64,000 nucleotides of DNA, from positions 9,226,241 to 9,290,240 of the forward strand of contig CP154955.1 in assembly GCA_039621445.1 (NCBI GenBank). The letters run 5' to 3'. Shown one piece after another: positions 24,775 to 57,240 of this stretch (positions are counted from its first letter, which is position 1; each line of letters starts with the position of its first letter). A program made the position numbers and the translations under genes. The DNA is from Euglena gracilis. Taxonomy: Eukaryota; Euglenida; Euglenophyceae; Euglenales. The notes beneath the pieces are model-generated. The model did not search any database and was not told where the DNA came from. It worked only from the letters and a program-made list of their open reading frames with translations.

Positions 24775-26651
24775 GACTGGCTGTGGGCCTGTCTCAGCAC
24801 CTTCTTTTTTTTTCAGTTCTACTCCCCACTTCATTCTCTGCTTCTCATGTTTTTTTTTTACAAAACACTTTTGATGCGCGCATTTGCGCAAATGTTCCTG
24901 TTACAAATGTTTCCCCCTCTCAGTCCCCTCTTCGCTATGGTCTGTCCCCTCTCGGAATTCTTGTTCCAAATAAAAAAAAATTCATCAGTGGTGTTGATGC
25001 GCGCACTTGCGCAAGTAAAACGCACACTTTGTTTTGTTTTGTTATTTGCCTGCCAGCTGGGAGACAGTGCCCCACCGCCGTGGTGTCCGTGTACACCGCC
25101 CCCCTGCTGACCGTCATCCCCACGCCCTCTACCCTGCAGGGAGGTGGACTTGTGTTTTTTTTTTGTGGGTTGGTGTGACACACCCCCTCTCGTGACCCTG
25201 CAGCCCCCCTCTCGTGTCGTGCTGCCCTTCTCACCCGTGTTCAAAAAAAAAAAATAATTACCCCTTCTGCAAGCACCGCCCCCCACTGACAACCTGCGCG
25301 CGGCGGAGTGCGGGGCGACCCCCCTCCATCCTGTTCAGCCCCGGGCGGCCAGCGTGTACCCCGCCCGCCGGGGGTCTGTTTGCCAGTCTGCCGTTTCTCT
25401 TTCCCCTCCTGTCTTTTCATCCCCATCTCTTTCAAATGTCTGGTTCTTCCACCGGCACCCCTCTCATCCCATGGCACGCACACCACCGTACGTTTTATTT
25501 GCGCAATTGCGCGCATCAACATCAAATGTCGGTTTGTCGACTCATAAAAACACCAGGGCCAAAGTAATGGGTTGCACGCACGTAAGCCTCCACACACAGG
25601 CAACCAGGCCCCCACTGACAACCCCTGCGGGCGCCTGACCCCCACCGCCCTGCCCGTCGCACACCACCCCTGCACACCCCCTGCACCGTCACCCCTGCAC
25701 CCCTGGACCCCTCCTCCCTGCACCCCCTGCACACCGGACCCCCCAACCCGCACCCATCCCAATCCCCTGTCACCCTTTCCCCTGCTTTCCCTACCAATCA
25801 AAAAATCACAAGTCCTCAAGGTCAAAATACACACACACTCCGAGGAGGCACCGGGAGGGAACACACTGCCGGCGAGTCCACTTCCCCAAAAAGGCTCCGC
25901 GTCACTCCAAGGGGCGGGCAGGGTCCCGGTCCCGAGGTGCTTTTTTCAGTTTTTTTCCGTTTGGGCGGGCAGGGTCCCGGGGGTTTGGCCCAAAATAAAA
26001 ATTTTGGACACCCAAAAAATCACAGTTTTTGGCCCAAGTGCCGGGGGTCACTCCGCCAAAACCAAAAAATCGCTCCGTTTTTGCCCTTGCTTGCCGGCGT
26101 GTCTCTCCACCCCCCGGACCTTCCCCGCCGGAATCAAAAAACTGGGGGATTTGCGCATATGCGCAAATAAAAAGTTAAATCCTTAAGTGCGAATTAGGCC
26201 GCCTAAGCTTCAGTTAGGCGCCGCACGGGCTCTTTTCAGGGGGAGGGGTCCCCCCCCACCCAGCCAGCCCGATATGGGACGACCCCTCCGGGTGGGCCCC
26301 CCAAATCGGGTCGTCTGAGGTGTTTCCCGGAAAAAAAAAATTCGGCGCCCCGCCAAAACTCACACCTGGGCCTCCTGACACACCCACCCACCCACCCCGG
26401 GGGGTCTTCTGAGTTAAAAGGAAGCCTGGCACCGCAGCATGATATGGAGCAAAAAAAATTGGCACCTGCACTAATTAGAATTATACGTGAAACTCCATGA
26501 AACCCCATGCAAATTCCCAACTGAAGGTTCAAAGCGGGAACCTTTGTTTCAGGAAATGGGCCGACAAACGGATGGTTTCTATCCACTGGTGCTCCTTCAA
26601 CCGTTCGTTCAGAAGGCACCCTCCTTCTCACCCTTCTTCCTGAGTGGTTAC
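24775..26651. other. Intergenic space between convergent genes
   Basis: Holds four palindrome copies, CCCCTCTCGTG units and C-rich sequence. The 3' end of the plus-strand gene and any last PC-esterase exon must lie here; none is clear. Confidence 0.5.
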
Positions 26652-34831
<8,180 letters not shown>

Positions 34832-34835
<4 letters not shown>

Positions 34836-34935
34836 GCGCCGCGCCGCGGCCGCCCCCCAGCCCCGCCCCGGAGCCGGGGGCAGGCGGTCACGGACGACGC
34901 AGCCATCGGGGAGGGGAGGGCGGCAGACCAGCCAT
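34832..34935 (-). promoter_or_regulatory. Two upstream ORFs before the PC-esterase start, one overlapping it as ATGA
   Basis: Two ATGs precede the chosen start on the minus strand. The first opens at 34935 and stops at 34888 (16 codons with the stop). The second opens at 34906, runs 25 codons in a different frame, and its TGA overlaps the main ATG as ATGA (34835-34832). If the mRNA begins upstream of 34935, translation of the esterase would depend on reinitiation or leaky scanning. The transcript start is not known. Confidence 0.45.
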
Positions 34936-35104
34936 CAGCGTGGCTGCCCCGCATGTGCTGTGTGCGGAGGCAAAAAAAAATAAATATAATTCAATAATAA
35001 TAAATAAAAATTAAATAAAAGTAAAAATAAACTTAAATAAAAGAAAATGAAATTGAATATTTTAAAAAAATTCGAAATAAAATATACACAATAAAATAAA
35101 AAAC

Positions 35105-35161
35105 AGTAAAAATTATTATATTATTATTATTATTGTTATTATTATTACTATTATTATTATT

Positions 35162-35253
<92 letters not shown>

Positions 35254-35319
35254 CATTATCATTATCATTATCATTATCATTATCATTATCATTATCATTA
35301 TCATTATCATTATCATTAA

Positions 35320-35355
<36 letters not shown>

Positions 35356-35356
35356 C
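35105..35356. repeat. (TTA)n, (TTG)n, (TTATCA)n, (TTA)n composite array
   Basis: Four related arrays in series: 35105-35163, 35163-35222, 35222-35318 and 35318-35356. Confidence 0.9.
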
Positions 35357-37074
35357 AAAAGTAATAGAATAAAAATGATAAATAATATAATGAAAAAATG
35401 ATAAATATAATAAAACAAATGAAGAATATTCATAAATAAAGAAATTCAAGTATCCAAATATGCATAAATATATAAATATTAATTGCTGTATATTTAGCAA
35501 TAATAATGAAAAATAAATAATGATGCCGACATAAATATGTCCCCCGGGCCAAAATTTTCAGCCTGGACCAACTTAAGGCTTGCAATATAAGCCTAGAAAT
35601 ATGTGTTTTGCGTCAACTGGGGCTTCTCTCTTCCAACGCAAGACAACGGGTCAAAATTGCCATTGGTTGTTTCCTTTAAACTGGACAAAACTGGACAAGC
35701 CCAAAAAGTCAAGGTCTAGGAGTGGGATAGGGAGGGTCTAGGGGTGGCTTACGAAATGGTTTGGGTTACGAAGTGGGAAAGAGCATCCATTTTTCAAAAA
35801 GGCCCAAAGCCAAAAACAAAAGTGACTTAGAGATCCTGTTGAGGCTTCGGCCGATTTTTAACTTACTTTTGCCCAAATAACCCCCCCCCCCGAAATAATA
35901 CCCCCCCCCCCCGGACTCCGACTCCAACTGCTGGAAAAATAAACCGGGTGTTTATTATATTGGGGGGTGTAGAGTGGGGAGTTGGATTGATGTAGGAATC
36001 AGTTTTTTTTTCCATTTCGCATTTGGGGATGGGGAAAGTTCCCCCACCAACCATATGAAACCATTTTTGTGACTTTTGCAACATTTGTGATTTTCGCCTC
36101 TTTTTTCATGCCTTTGTGGCTGTCAAAGGGGGGGGGGGTATTATTTGGGCAGCCAAAGTCAGTCCTCAGGGGGGGGGGCTATAATTGGAGGGATTACAAC
36201 CTATTGCGGCCGAGGCTTTTGGAAAAGATTTGGCAGTGCGGCGGGCATCTGGACCACTTGAGGGAGAGCTGGTAGAGCTTGAAGTTGGCAGGTGTGGGGG
36301 GGGGGGGGTCCGGAGGGGCCCTGCTCACAGTCTGTTGCTGGCTGACCCCCCTCCATTGGGTTCTTTGAAAATGACCCAGGCCGAACTGAGCACAAAAGAA
36401 ATGGAAACTGCAAGAACGCCCCACAAATTGCCAAATCTGCAAAAAAAATAACTCTTGACCTGAAATTTGAGCCAGCCAGCCCATTCCGACCCATTTTTGC
36501 CCATCTGTGGCCGATTTCTTCATCGATAAAGACAAAAAATCCGTTACCGTCCAGCTGCCCTTTGGGCGGCTGGTCGGAAAATGGGACTCATTGATGAGGG
36601 GGGGGGGGGTTGAGGCTAAAAAAGGCTGCAGGTTGGACCCCTGACCCCAAAATTGACCCAAAATGCAACTTTGGCAAAAAAAAAACTGGCAAAGTTCCAA
36701 CAAATGCTCGGCATCGGGAGGAAATATTTGACCTCTTGGAGGGGTGACGGGTACCCTTAGCGTCGGTCTGGACCCTTTGGCAGGTGGGGGGGGGGGGGGT
36801 TGGGCCCCCATGCAGGTTAAGGGCGATAACCCGGCTTTTTTTAAGACCCCGGGGTGTCCCCCCCCCACCCAGCCTGGCGCCAGACGCCCCCCCAGGGGGA
36901 ACCTCCCGAAAATCGGGCCATCTAAGGCCATTTCCCCAAAAAATTTTCGGCACTTCGCGCTGAAACCCATCCCCAGGCCTCCGGCCCGGGACATCAGACC
37001 CACCCACCCACTCCCCCTCCCCCTGGGGGGGGGGGGGTCTTCTGACTTAAAAGCAGCCTGGGGACAACCCCCAC

Positions 37075-37139
37075 CTAAAAAACCAGGCCGCGCTCCTTCT
37101 GCCCTTCCACCTCATTCTTCCACACACGCGCGGCAATGC
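37075..37139 (-). CDS. Possible orphan terminal exon
   Basis: After a cag acceptor at 37140-37142 the frame reads GIAARVWKNEVEGQKERGLV and meets a stop at 37075. It is downstream of the stop of the 38.0-43.0 kb gene, so it could be an alternative end of that gene or part of an unseen gene between 35 and 38 kb. Too short to be sure. Confidence 0.2.
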
Positions 37140-38041
37140 CTGCGAGGGGAGCGCATGGCAGGGGGAAGGTAACGTCACAGCCATACATACAGTGGACACA
37201 GCGAAGGTGGCACGGGTTGCCCAACATATGTTCCAGCAAGGCGGGAGGAACAGTGCAGCAGAGATAATGGCGAAGGCCGCTTGGGCGGCGTAACTCACGC
37301 TTCAGGGGCTTTTCTTTGTCCGTGTGCACAAGCACGCACACCAACCAAAAAAAGCGTAAGTGCTAGTTACGCCGCCTGGGTCGCATCAGACTGAGAAATG
37401 GATTGAGGTGCGGCAGTAGTTGTTAATGGGCATGGTAGTTTCCCTGTTTTAACACACATTTTCAACGGAAAAAGAAAAAAATACAATGCAACAATACTGA
37501 AGACAGACAAGGAGAAGGCACAAAAAAAAAGTGAACATACACACACATACATATTTGAATAACTGTGTATGAACTTTGTATGAACTGTGTATGAACATAT
37601 GCAACTGTATACAAATCCCAATTTTCAAAAACCAGCCAGCAGACCCCAAATAGGTTGTTCTATTTGGTTCAAATCAGACTTTTCTGTGTGATATTAAGGG
37701 TCCCATGTTAATGATGGTAAGTCCGATTTGTGATGTTCAAAAATGAAAATTTCCCCACTTTTGTCTGTTTGGGGGGGGGGGTTGATTTGTGGAGGTCAAC
37801 CTCAAGTGCCAGAAAAATGGGGGATTGTGGCAGTTGGGGGAACCCGACATCAAAAGCGCCGGAATAAGTGATAAATGAAATATAAAATAAATACTATGTA
37901 ATGCAATACAATTCAATACAATACATACATAATACATTAATGTAAGAACATGTTATATGATAAATATTATTATAATATTATATGATAAATACTGCCAACA
38001 AAAACACGGGACGGGCAGCCCTGGGGAGAGCGGCGGGGGGG

Positions 38042-41000
38042 TCACTTCGCGGAGATGCCCTTCCGGGCCCGCTGGACATCCCCCGGCTCCGCACCGCGAG
38101 CCAGTGCCGCCTCCAGCGCCTCCAGCCGCCGCTGCAGCGCGTCGTCCGTCACGTCCTGTGCGGAGTCCTGCGGAGTGCCGGGTTTGGGTGGGAGACGGGA
38201 GACGGGGGCAACGCTGGAGGGGGGTTGGGGGGCAAACATTCACTCGTTCACTCCTCAGGGAGGGGGGGCACATTCTGCCAAGCCAAAGCCCACCCACCCA
38301 CAACCCTCCCACCCGGGAAGGGGGGGAGGGGTCCACCCACCGACATACAGCCCGAAATCGGCCGCAACCTTTAAAATTTCGTGGCCACCCGTTGGGCTGA
38401 CCTGTGGCACACCACCCCCACTCGGGGGTCCAGCTCAACCCCTCCCCACGCACTCTCACCCCCCCCCCTGGTGGGGTGGGTTGGGGAGGAGTCATCGCGG
38501 AGTTCTTGCTCTTGTTCGTTTGTGTTGTCATCTCCCATATCTAACAAACCAAAAAAAAGGTGCCGCTTATGTATTGTGTTATCTCCATCACTGCGCGCGC
38601 AGGAATACCATCTGCAACCCAACCCAACATAAACACACAAATGCACGCACTCCCACACACATGCGCAGTATTATACTCAAAAACAAACACGCAACATAAA
38701 CAGCGGAACACACACACCACCCACACGCACATGCTTTCACACACACGCACTGACACACACATTCCCACCCTCCCCAGGTTTGGGTCAGAGTCCATATCCC
38801 CCTGCAGGATTGGCAACCTGCATCAAGGTGTAGGCCAGGTTTTGGATGGCCTGGCTCACATCCTCCTTGGAGAGCCCCTTGGAGCGGTCCTCGGCCTCCT
38901 GGGGCCAAGGAACCCCGCGCTTGATTTAAAATTAGCAAAAGAATTTTGGAAACGCTGTCCCCTCTTTCTCATGCTCCGCCACTGGCATCTGAACCCTGAC
39001 CAGAGGTTTATGGGCTGTGCAGGCAGAACGGGAAGGCCTGGTGGGGGGGGGGGGTCGACCCCCCCACCTACCACAGCATTTTCACAGATTTTCTTAACAA
39101 TTTTTTTTCCGGGCGCCTTCGGCGCAGGGAAAACTTTTTGGCGTCGCAAATTGGAAATACGGGAGGGGTGGTGGGGGAGTGGGGGGGTCGACCCCCACCA
39201 TCCACCACCCTGGCTCTTTGGCCAATTCCCGTTCTGCCCTGGGACTGTGTGGGAAAGTCTGGCGTAGGGAATGGAAGGGGGTCGGGGGTCGCCCTCCCCA
39301 CCCACGGGGCTTTGGCGGCCTCCAAAATGCCCGTTGCTCGGAAACGGGCGGCGTGTCCCCCCGCCATCAGCCCCCGGATGCGGATTGGCCCCGCCACCGG
39401 CTGCAGCCACAACGCCTGGACCTGTGTGCCGGCCAGATGAGCGCCCAGAGGTGTGGAAGACGTGCGGCTATCATGAAACGTGCAAGAAATCAAGAGCTTT
39501 GAGGGGTGGAAGATGACCCCAAATGGCAGTGCGATGTGTCTTCCTTTCTTGATGTGGAAAAAGGCCATCTGGCCCCAAAACTGGAAACCGATTGGGGGTT
39601 CCCATTATGATCTCCGGGCGGGGGGGGGGGCTCCACTTTACAGTTAACCAGAGAGCTTTGGACGGCTGGGAGGCCTTGGGCGTTCCTCCAACAGCTGCCG
39701 GAGCTCTGCAGGAGACGGCCAGCCGCGCCGGCAGGGGTGCCCGCAGATGGGGAGGGGGAAACTGCTGTCCCATAAACCCGGCCCCCGAGAATACCTCCCC
39801 CCCTTCCACCAGTATGGAATGGGGAAACCCCCTGAAACAATTTCTGTTCGGTGGCGGATTGGCAATGATTGAGTAAAACCGCAGATAAAATGCGGTGGAA
39901 AACAATGTCGAAATTCGGTCCCGGAGATTAATATTTTCAGCCCAATTATGAAACCGGGCGAGGTGTATTTTGGGGGGGGGGGTGCTTTCCCAGGCGAATG
40001 CAGATCAAAAAATTGCACTCCAAACATCACCCACCTGCCTAAGGCATGGAAAAGAAGCATGGACGGCAACTTTCCAGCCCAACCAGCCGGAAGCGGTCTT
40101 TCCAAAGATATCCTCAAGGGGAAATTTTTGGCACCCATTTGCTTGCCCCCCCCCCCGATCCCGCCAAGAAAATGACTCGGGTCTTTGATTGACAGCATTT
40201 TCCTTTTGGGCCCGTTTCTGTTTCTTTGGGGAGGCTGACAGAGGGTCCACCCCGAACTTCGACGCCACAGAGCCCCCGATCTCAGTGGCTCGTGCTAACG
40301 ATAGGGTTAGGATTGAAGGTTGCTGGTTTGACTGTAATTGGGGCTCAGATTCAGGGTTTGGGCCTAAGACAAGTGGAATTTAGGCCTAAGATGAGGCAGA
40401 AATTCACACTTGAAATTTCGGAAACATGTGATCGGTAATTGGGAGCAGGTGGGACCTGCACGTTCGCAGTGCGAGAAGCCAAGCATCACGTCCTCTGTAA
40501 GTTGCCATTCCCCCTCGAACTGCTGCCGCTCTGCCTGTTCCGCAGCTGCCAGCTGTGTGGCCACCAGCGCCAATTCACATGCTGGTGGTGACCAATTTAT
40601 TTGTCATTTTTCAGCAGATAAATTGTGTAGCCTTCTTTATGTTGTGTCGCATGGTTGTTCACCACTTTAAATACTTGATTCTTCTTAGAATTCGAATACT
40701 GGTGATTTATGAGCGCGTGAAGCATGAAAATTGATTGGATTTGATGCATGATAAGCATATGATGCAGTGTGTATGCGACTTTTACCCGTTTATTCCACCA
40801 ATTATCAAATGGCACACTGGTTTTGGATGTTTGGGACAGCAAATGCACATGATAACCAACACAAAGACACGCACACCCAATGGAACAAAAACCAGCCACG
40901 AGAACTCGGCCCAGAAACGCATTTTTCAAAGCCAAAACGGTTGCTTCGGGGCGCACCTCCCTCTGCTCTGTCCACTGCCGCTCCTCTGTGGCGGTGCAGG

Positions 41001-41207
41001 CCAATGCCAGCGGGGGCGGGGGGAAGCAGTCGTGCACCTGTGCCGGGTGAGGGGGTGTGCCGCAATTTTTCGCCAGCCCCTCTGGCTTAAGAAATACCCG
41101 GGTTGGCCATCCACTCAACTATAACTCACATAAATAATATATATGTGTGTGTGTGTGTGTATATGTATATGTATATATGTATATATGTTTTTATATGTGT
41201 ATATATG

Positions 41208-41242
<35 letters not shown>

Positions 41243-42982
41243 ATATGTATATATGTTTATGTATGTATATATGTGTGTATATATACTATATTAATTATAA
41301 ATAGCATATATAACTCTTCGTTCAGGTGAACTATGGGTAATAAATACTACAATCATCCAGCCGACGAAAAAGCAATGCGAAGTTTTGCTTGCCACACCCA
41401 AGGCATCATGGAACAAAGAAGCCATTGTGGCCATTGAAACTGGGATGTGACTTCGGTCGATGGGCTTGTCACCCCGAACAACGCCAGCAGTATGCGGAAA
41501 GCACCACTTCGAATAGCCCCTCCCTGTTGTACACCCACCCCATGACCAACGACCATCCCCCCCCGCCCCTGGGTGCTGACCGCAGGCAAGTCGCCTAACA
41601 AGGGAGGGCAGGTACGTTTGGTGTCTGCCTGGGGGGGGGGGGGGGTGATGCACACAAAGAGACGCAGGTTGGCATCGGCGACGTCCTGCGGGCGTGTGAA
41701 GACGTGGGCGTAGAGTGCCGCGTGCTGGAAGAGCCTGAAGGGGAGGGCGAGCACGACGGCGCACGACAGGGCAGCCTGGCATTTGACCTGTCCTGAAATT
41801 TGTCAAAATATTTTTGGCAAAAATCCAAAAATCGTTGGGGGAAAAAAAACACAAAAAAACCCCACAAAAAGATGCAAAAATGCAAAAAACACAAATTTTG
41901 ACAAAGTTGAAGAAGACAAATAAAATAAAATAAAACACATTGAGTCCCCCCCCCCCTGCATTCTAGCAGGTGCCTCCCCCCCGGAAGTATGGGGGGGGGG
42001 GGGGGGCAGCCACTAGGATGTGAGGGGGGGGTCGACCCTCAACCACCACGAATTGGGCATCCAGGATTCCTATTCCGCCCTGGCTGTCCCTCCCTGTTGG
42101 AGGGCCGCCCAGGGTCAAGGCTGGTTGCCGGCGAGTTGCTGTGCTTTGGCAGAAACACTTGGAGGGCGGTGGAAAGGCACTGCAGCCAATGACAGGTTCC
42201 TTGAAGCAACCTTGAACCTTGACCAATCATGACTTCTTTAAAAAAAAAATCAAATCTCAAAAAATCACCGGGGGTGCCAAAATGGGCCAAAATGCAATTA
42301 ACTCTGAAAAGGTTGGTGGGGGGGGGGCTGCCTATCCTTATACTGCTCCTCCTGCCGTAGGATCACATAGGGGGGGGGAAGAACAGGGAACCCCGCAAGA
42401 TGCTGTGTTTTCCTCTTTTTCGGTGCGAAGCGCCTAAATTTTTTTGTAATTTGCCTGAACCTACACCCCAGGGTGATGAACGATTTCAAAAAAAGTGGTT
42501 GTGATTTCAAATGGTTTTGCACACGTTTCGCAGAGACAGCAGGGCTTTGGTTATCAGTTGAAAAAACCTTCCTGGGTTCCTTTTCAGGATATCTAACAAT
42601 CCCTGAAGCATGCATGCAATTGAGCAGTGGAGTTTCGCATGCAGCAGTTTAAACGGGTCACCAGCGTGACCTCACATAAAGCGTCACCTATTACCTCTTT
42701 TTCAGATCCTTGGGTCCAAAAAAATTGAGCCACTTAGGAATTTGCCACCCATTTTAATGATTTTGTTTCACGATTTCGGTAAGATTTGCTTGCTGTCGAC
42801 CGACAACACTATCCCCACCAATGGCTGGTTTCGAAACCGAGCCACATGGAACTCAGCCAATTCACAGGCATAGGGGAGAGTGGGGCGAAAGGGCCAGACG
42901 TGAGAATGGCAAAGTCGATGATGGCGACGCAGTCATCATAGTGAAACACCGGGGCGATTCGGGCGGCGCGAAAAGACACCAC
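38042..42982 (-). CDS. Unrecognised protein, seven exons, C-terminus complete
   Basis: I do not recognise this family. Exons: 42866-42982 (ARIAPVFHYDDCVAIIDFAI), 41656-41787 (AALSCAVVLALPFRLFQHAA, one hydrophobic segment), 40957-41037 (CFPPPPLALACTATEERQW), 40456-40552 (EQAERQQFEGEWQLTEDVML), 39649-39705 (ELRQLLEERPRPPSRPKLS), 38818-38898 (GLSKEDVSQAIQNLAYTLMQ), 38042-38167 (DDALQRRLEALEAALARG, then GISAK and stop). Junctions are GT-AG and in phase except between the fifth and sixth exons, where a small exon may be missing. The C-terminal third looks alpha-helical and coiled-coil-like. The 5' end is not located; only about 0.85 kb separates the first exon from the stop of the next gene upstream, so few exons can be missing. 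Confidence 0.55.
39014..39243. mobile_element. G/C-rich foldback family 3
   Basis: GGCAGAACGGGAAGGCC at the left and GGCCAATTCCCGTTCTGCC at the right, each followed inward by a GGGGTCGACCCCC palindrome and CCACC. Similar ends occur at 13397/14463, about 31090/31310, 42040-42090 and 62430-62525. Confidence 0.55.
41139..41295. repeat. (TG)n/(TATA)n array
   Basis: Alternating TGTG and TATATG blocks in an intron of the unrecognised 38.0-43.0 kb gene. Confidence 0.85.
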
Positions 42983-43828
42983 CTGTGAGTGGCGATGAGA
43001 CTGGGGAAGGTCGTGCCAAAATGCATCCCTGGAATGGCTCTGCTTGACATGCCATTGCAGAGTGAATGGAGCACAAAAGGAGCCAAGAGCCCCCAGCAAT
43101 TGCAAAGCTGCTAATGTGGGAACTGCAAGGGGGAAGGGCCTGCTATGAGGAGCGGGCGGGAGGGAGGGGGGAATTGATGGCCAGCAACTATGGGCAATGA
43201 CCACGACATAGGACAACAACGATCGCAGAATTCAAAATAACCATTGGTTTTAGCCATGTAAAGGTATTGCCCAAATTTTTTCGGCATTTCCCAAAAAATT
43301 TTCGGCACTTCATGCCGAAACCCATACCCGGGCCTCTGGCCCGGGACCCCCCCCCCCTGCTGACTGATCAAAAGTACTTGAGTGTTACGCTTGGTACTCC
43401 CCGCATTGTCATGTCAGCAATGCAAAGCAAAAAAAAAACAGAGGCCTGACCCGGGTGGTGGTGGATTGTTGGCAAAACATAGAAATGGTGCTGCACGCCG
43501 ACTATGTGTCCTCTGCAGGCTTCTCTTTAACTTAGAAGGCCCCTAACCCTGGCAGGACCCACCAAGGAAGCCCACCGCCACCCCGACAGAGGGGAGGAGG
43601 CTTCCGGACCAGGGTTATGGCTGCAATCAGTCTTTGGTCGTCGGTCGGGCTCCAGCCGAATCCGGGACCCCCAATCCCAACCCCCCCAGAGCGTGGCGAA
43701 TTGGAGCACGTGTACTACATTATTCATTAGCATTTATTCGTTAATTATTCATTATTCAATATTATTATTATTTATAAATATTTATTGTTATTATTATTAA
43801 ATATTCATTATTTATTATCCACTTTTTA

Positions 43829-55079
<11,251 letters not shown>

Positions 55080-56267
55080 CTGCTTCCCGAATAGCGGTGG
55101 GGGACTTGACCGCTTTCTTTTAGTTTGGTATGGGACGGTATTTCTAACATAGTTTCTGGGGGGGCAACAGTCGAAGACGCACCGGACCCCGAGAAGGGAT
55201 TGGGAGACGGGGTCTGAGAAGGGGTCTGCATTGGGTGACAACCCGGAATGGAATTCGAAAGTGTTAAAGACAAAAGCGAAAATTGGCGGAAATCTGCCCG
55301 TGCAAAATCCGGGACAGGCAACCATATCACGCGCGCACACACACGCACACACATGCACACTCACACATACACATACATGGCACATCCTGGCCAAGCAGTG
55401 GCACGCTTGCGGGTTTGCGGCCGGGGCAACAGGAGGCCCTGCATCGTGCCTGCCGAGGAGGTGATCGACCTCCCGTCAATCTTCTTTGTATCACACCTTT
55501 TGCCGGAAGAGGTCAGGTCTGGGCTGTGCTGACCCAGACAATCGAGAAAGGTCATTTCAGACACCGGTAGGGTGTGCTTTGGCACTGTCGAATCATCCTG
55601 TCCGGCGGGAGAGAGCACCTGGCACCCCCACTTTTCTAAAGCCCACCTACCCACAAAGAAATTGACCCACCCACCCTCACCCACCCAAATCAACCAAAAA
55701 CCCTTGGCAAGGAAAAGATGCTAAAAACAGAAGTGAAAATTCCACACCACACTCTAAAAGACAGGCAGAAATGCGTTCACATCCACGCACGTGCGTTCGC
55801 GCGCACGCACGCACACATCACACACTTACACACATACCAAATGGCCTTTCAAGCCAATCAATCACATCAACCCGGCGCCAACAGAGTGGGAGCAGACATA
55901 TAGGACCTGTGGCGTGCCGGTGACAGCAGATGTCCTTGGGGCAATGATATGGTCCAGACAGGGGGACATCCGGAGATATTTTGATTGGGGGGGTGGCAAG
56001 CCACTTTGCGAGCTGCTTCTTGCGTCCCGCTTCCTTTGTGGATGGGCGAAGGCAATGCATCTTCCTGGTTTGTCTCTGCCCCAATGATGGATAATTCCGA
56101 CTTGACCTGTGCAGGATTGACTAGCGCCCGTTTTACTTCAAAAATAGAAGCTGGAGGTGTGGGTTCCCGGCACGCTCCTGTGTCCTGGGTCACTATCATC
56201 TGCGACGCATCTGATAACATGATGGTGCCAAAACAAGGGGGTGAGCCAGGGGGTGAACCCATCTGTA

Positions 56268-56314
56268 GATATAGATATATATATATATATATATAGATAT
56301 ATATATATATATAT

Positions 56315-56390
<76 letters not shown>
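56268..56390. repeat. (TA)n array
   Basis: TA dinucleotides with AGATAT interruptions, ending at the left tip of a foldback element. Confidence 0.9.
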
Positions 56391-56391
<1 letters not shown>

Positions 56392-56664
56392 GCAGCCATA
56401 CTCTAAATGGACCCGCCCTGGGGGGTCCATTTAGAGTGTCCAGGGGGGGGTCCATGTTTTTTGCGTTAATGATGTAATAGGGGGAGGTGCGCAACTTAGG
56501 CTTAGGGTTAGGCCTAACTAACACCCGTCTATAAGTTAGGCCTAACCCTAACCCTAAGTCGCGCACCTAACCCTATTCCATCATTTACGCAAAAAAACGA
56601 TTTTGACCCCCTGGACACTCTAAATGGACCCCCGAGGGGGGGGTCCATTTAGAGTATGGCTGCC
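56391..56664. mobile_element. Foldback element, third copy
   Basis: Ends AGCAGCC/GGCTGCC, terminal palindromes ACTCTAAATGGACCC...GGGTCCATTTAGAGT on both sides, and arms with TTAGGCCTAACCC repeats. It sits between (TA)n and a TATG-rich array. Confidence 0.7.
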
Positions 56665-57092
56665 ATATATGTGTGTGTGTGTGTATGTCTGTATGTATAT
56701 GTGTATATATATGTATATGTATATGTATATATGTATATATGTATATATGTATATATACCTGGTCCAAACTTCCAAATAAAAAATCGCCGAATGAGGAACG
56801 TCTCCTGTGAACCTCTCGACTCCTCCCGTGGACCACTGGTGGGAGGCACGTGCACAACGAAGCAGCGGCCCTGCCAGCATGGCAGTGGGCCTAGTGCTCC
56901 GTGAGTTAGCCTGCGAGTTCTGGCGGTGTCACCATTGCGTCCGTTCTTCAACTCCCCACCCCCACCGGATCGGGTGACGAGGGGTGCGGACATACGGGTC
57001 GAACAGTGGGACATGGGTCACACAGCCGCCGTGTGGGTCACGCGGCGGGGCGTGTGGGTCACACGGTGGGAGGGGCGGTAGGCCAGCCAGGG

Positions 57093-57240
57093 TCAGCCCA
57101 CGTCGGCGTAGCCTGGGCGAGGAGCGGTGGGGGGGCGGGCCAGGTACCGGTCGTACGTGTCGGGTTGGTGCTTCCGCAGCGCGAGGATGGCTGCGAGGGC
57201 CATCACGGCACAAGCCGCGGCTCCGTCGCGCGGGAGAGTC
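57093..57240 (-). CDS. Probable terminal exon with a transmembrane anchor (3' end of the GH81 gene?)
   Basis: Following an AG at 57241, the frame reads CAVMALAAILALRKHQPDTY, a single hydrophobic helix followed by basic residues, then RPGYADVG and a stop. It lies just downstream of the GH81 exons on the same strand, so a C-terminal membrane anchor for that enzyme is the simplest reading. A connecting exon is needed; a candidate near 57.7 kb (HIAHVLAGVAFPGANLPLRR) has no convincing pair of splice sites. It could instead belong to a separate small gene. Confidence 0.4.

Larger units (their letters stand above)
34990..38041. other. Intergenic space, repeats only apart from one doubtful exon
   Basis: AT-rich arrays, poly-G/poly-C runs and a dispersed repeat at 36900-37050 (AATCGGGCCATCTAAGG, TTTTCGGCACTTCGCGC) with relatives near 2190, 26290, 43280 and 48000. 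Confidence 0.5.
55090..57092. other. No confident exon
   Basis: Between the GH81 3' region and the CFAP119-like gene. Contains short (CA)n, a foldback element and TA arrays. Confidence 0.45.

Noticed and set aside
23326-24891. 521- and 382-codon minus-strand ORFs
   Set aside because: GC-rich shadows of the last exon of the plus-strand gene; the plus frame has splice support and plausible composition.
36225-36277. LYQLSLKWSRCPPHCQIF on the minus strand after an AG
   Set aside because: Short, no supporting neighbouring exon, weak acceptor; resemblance to an RNase T2 box did not hold up.
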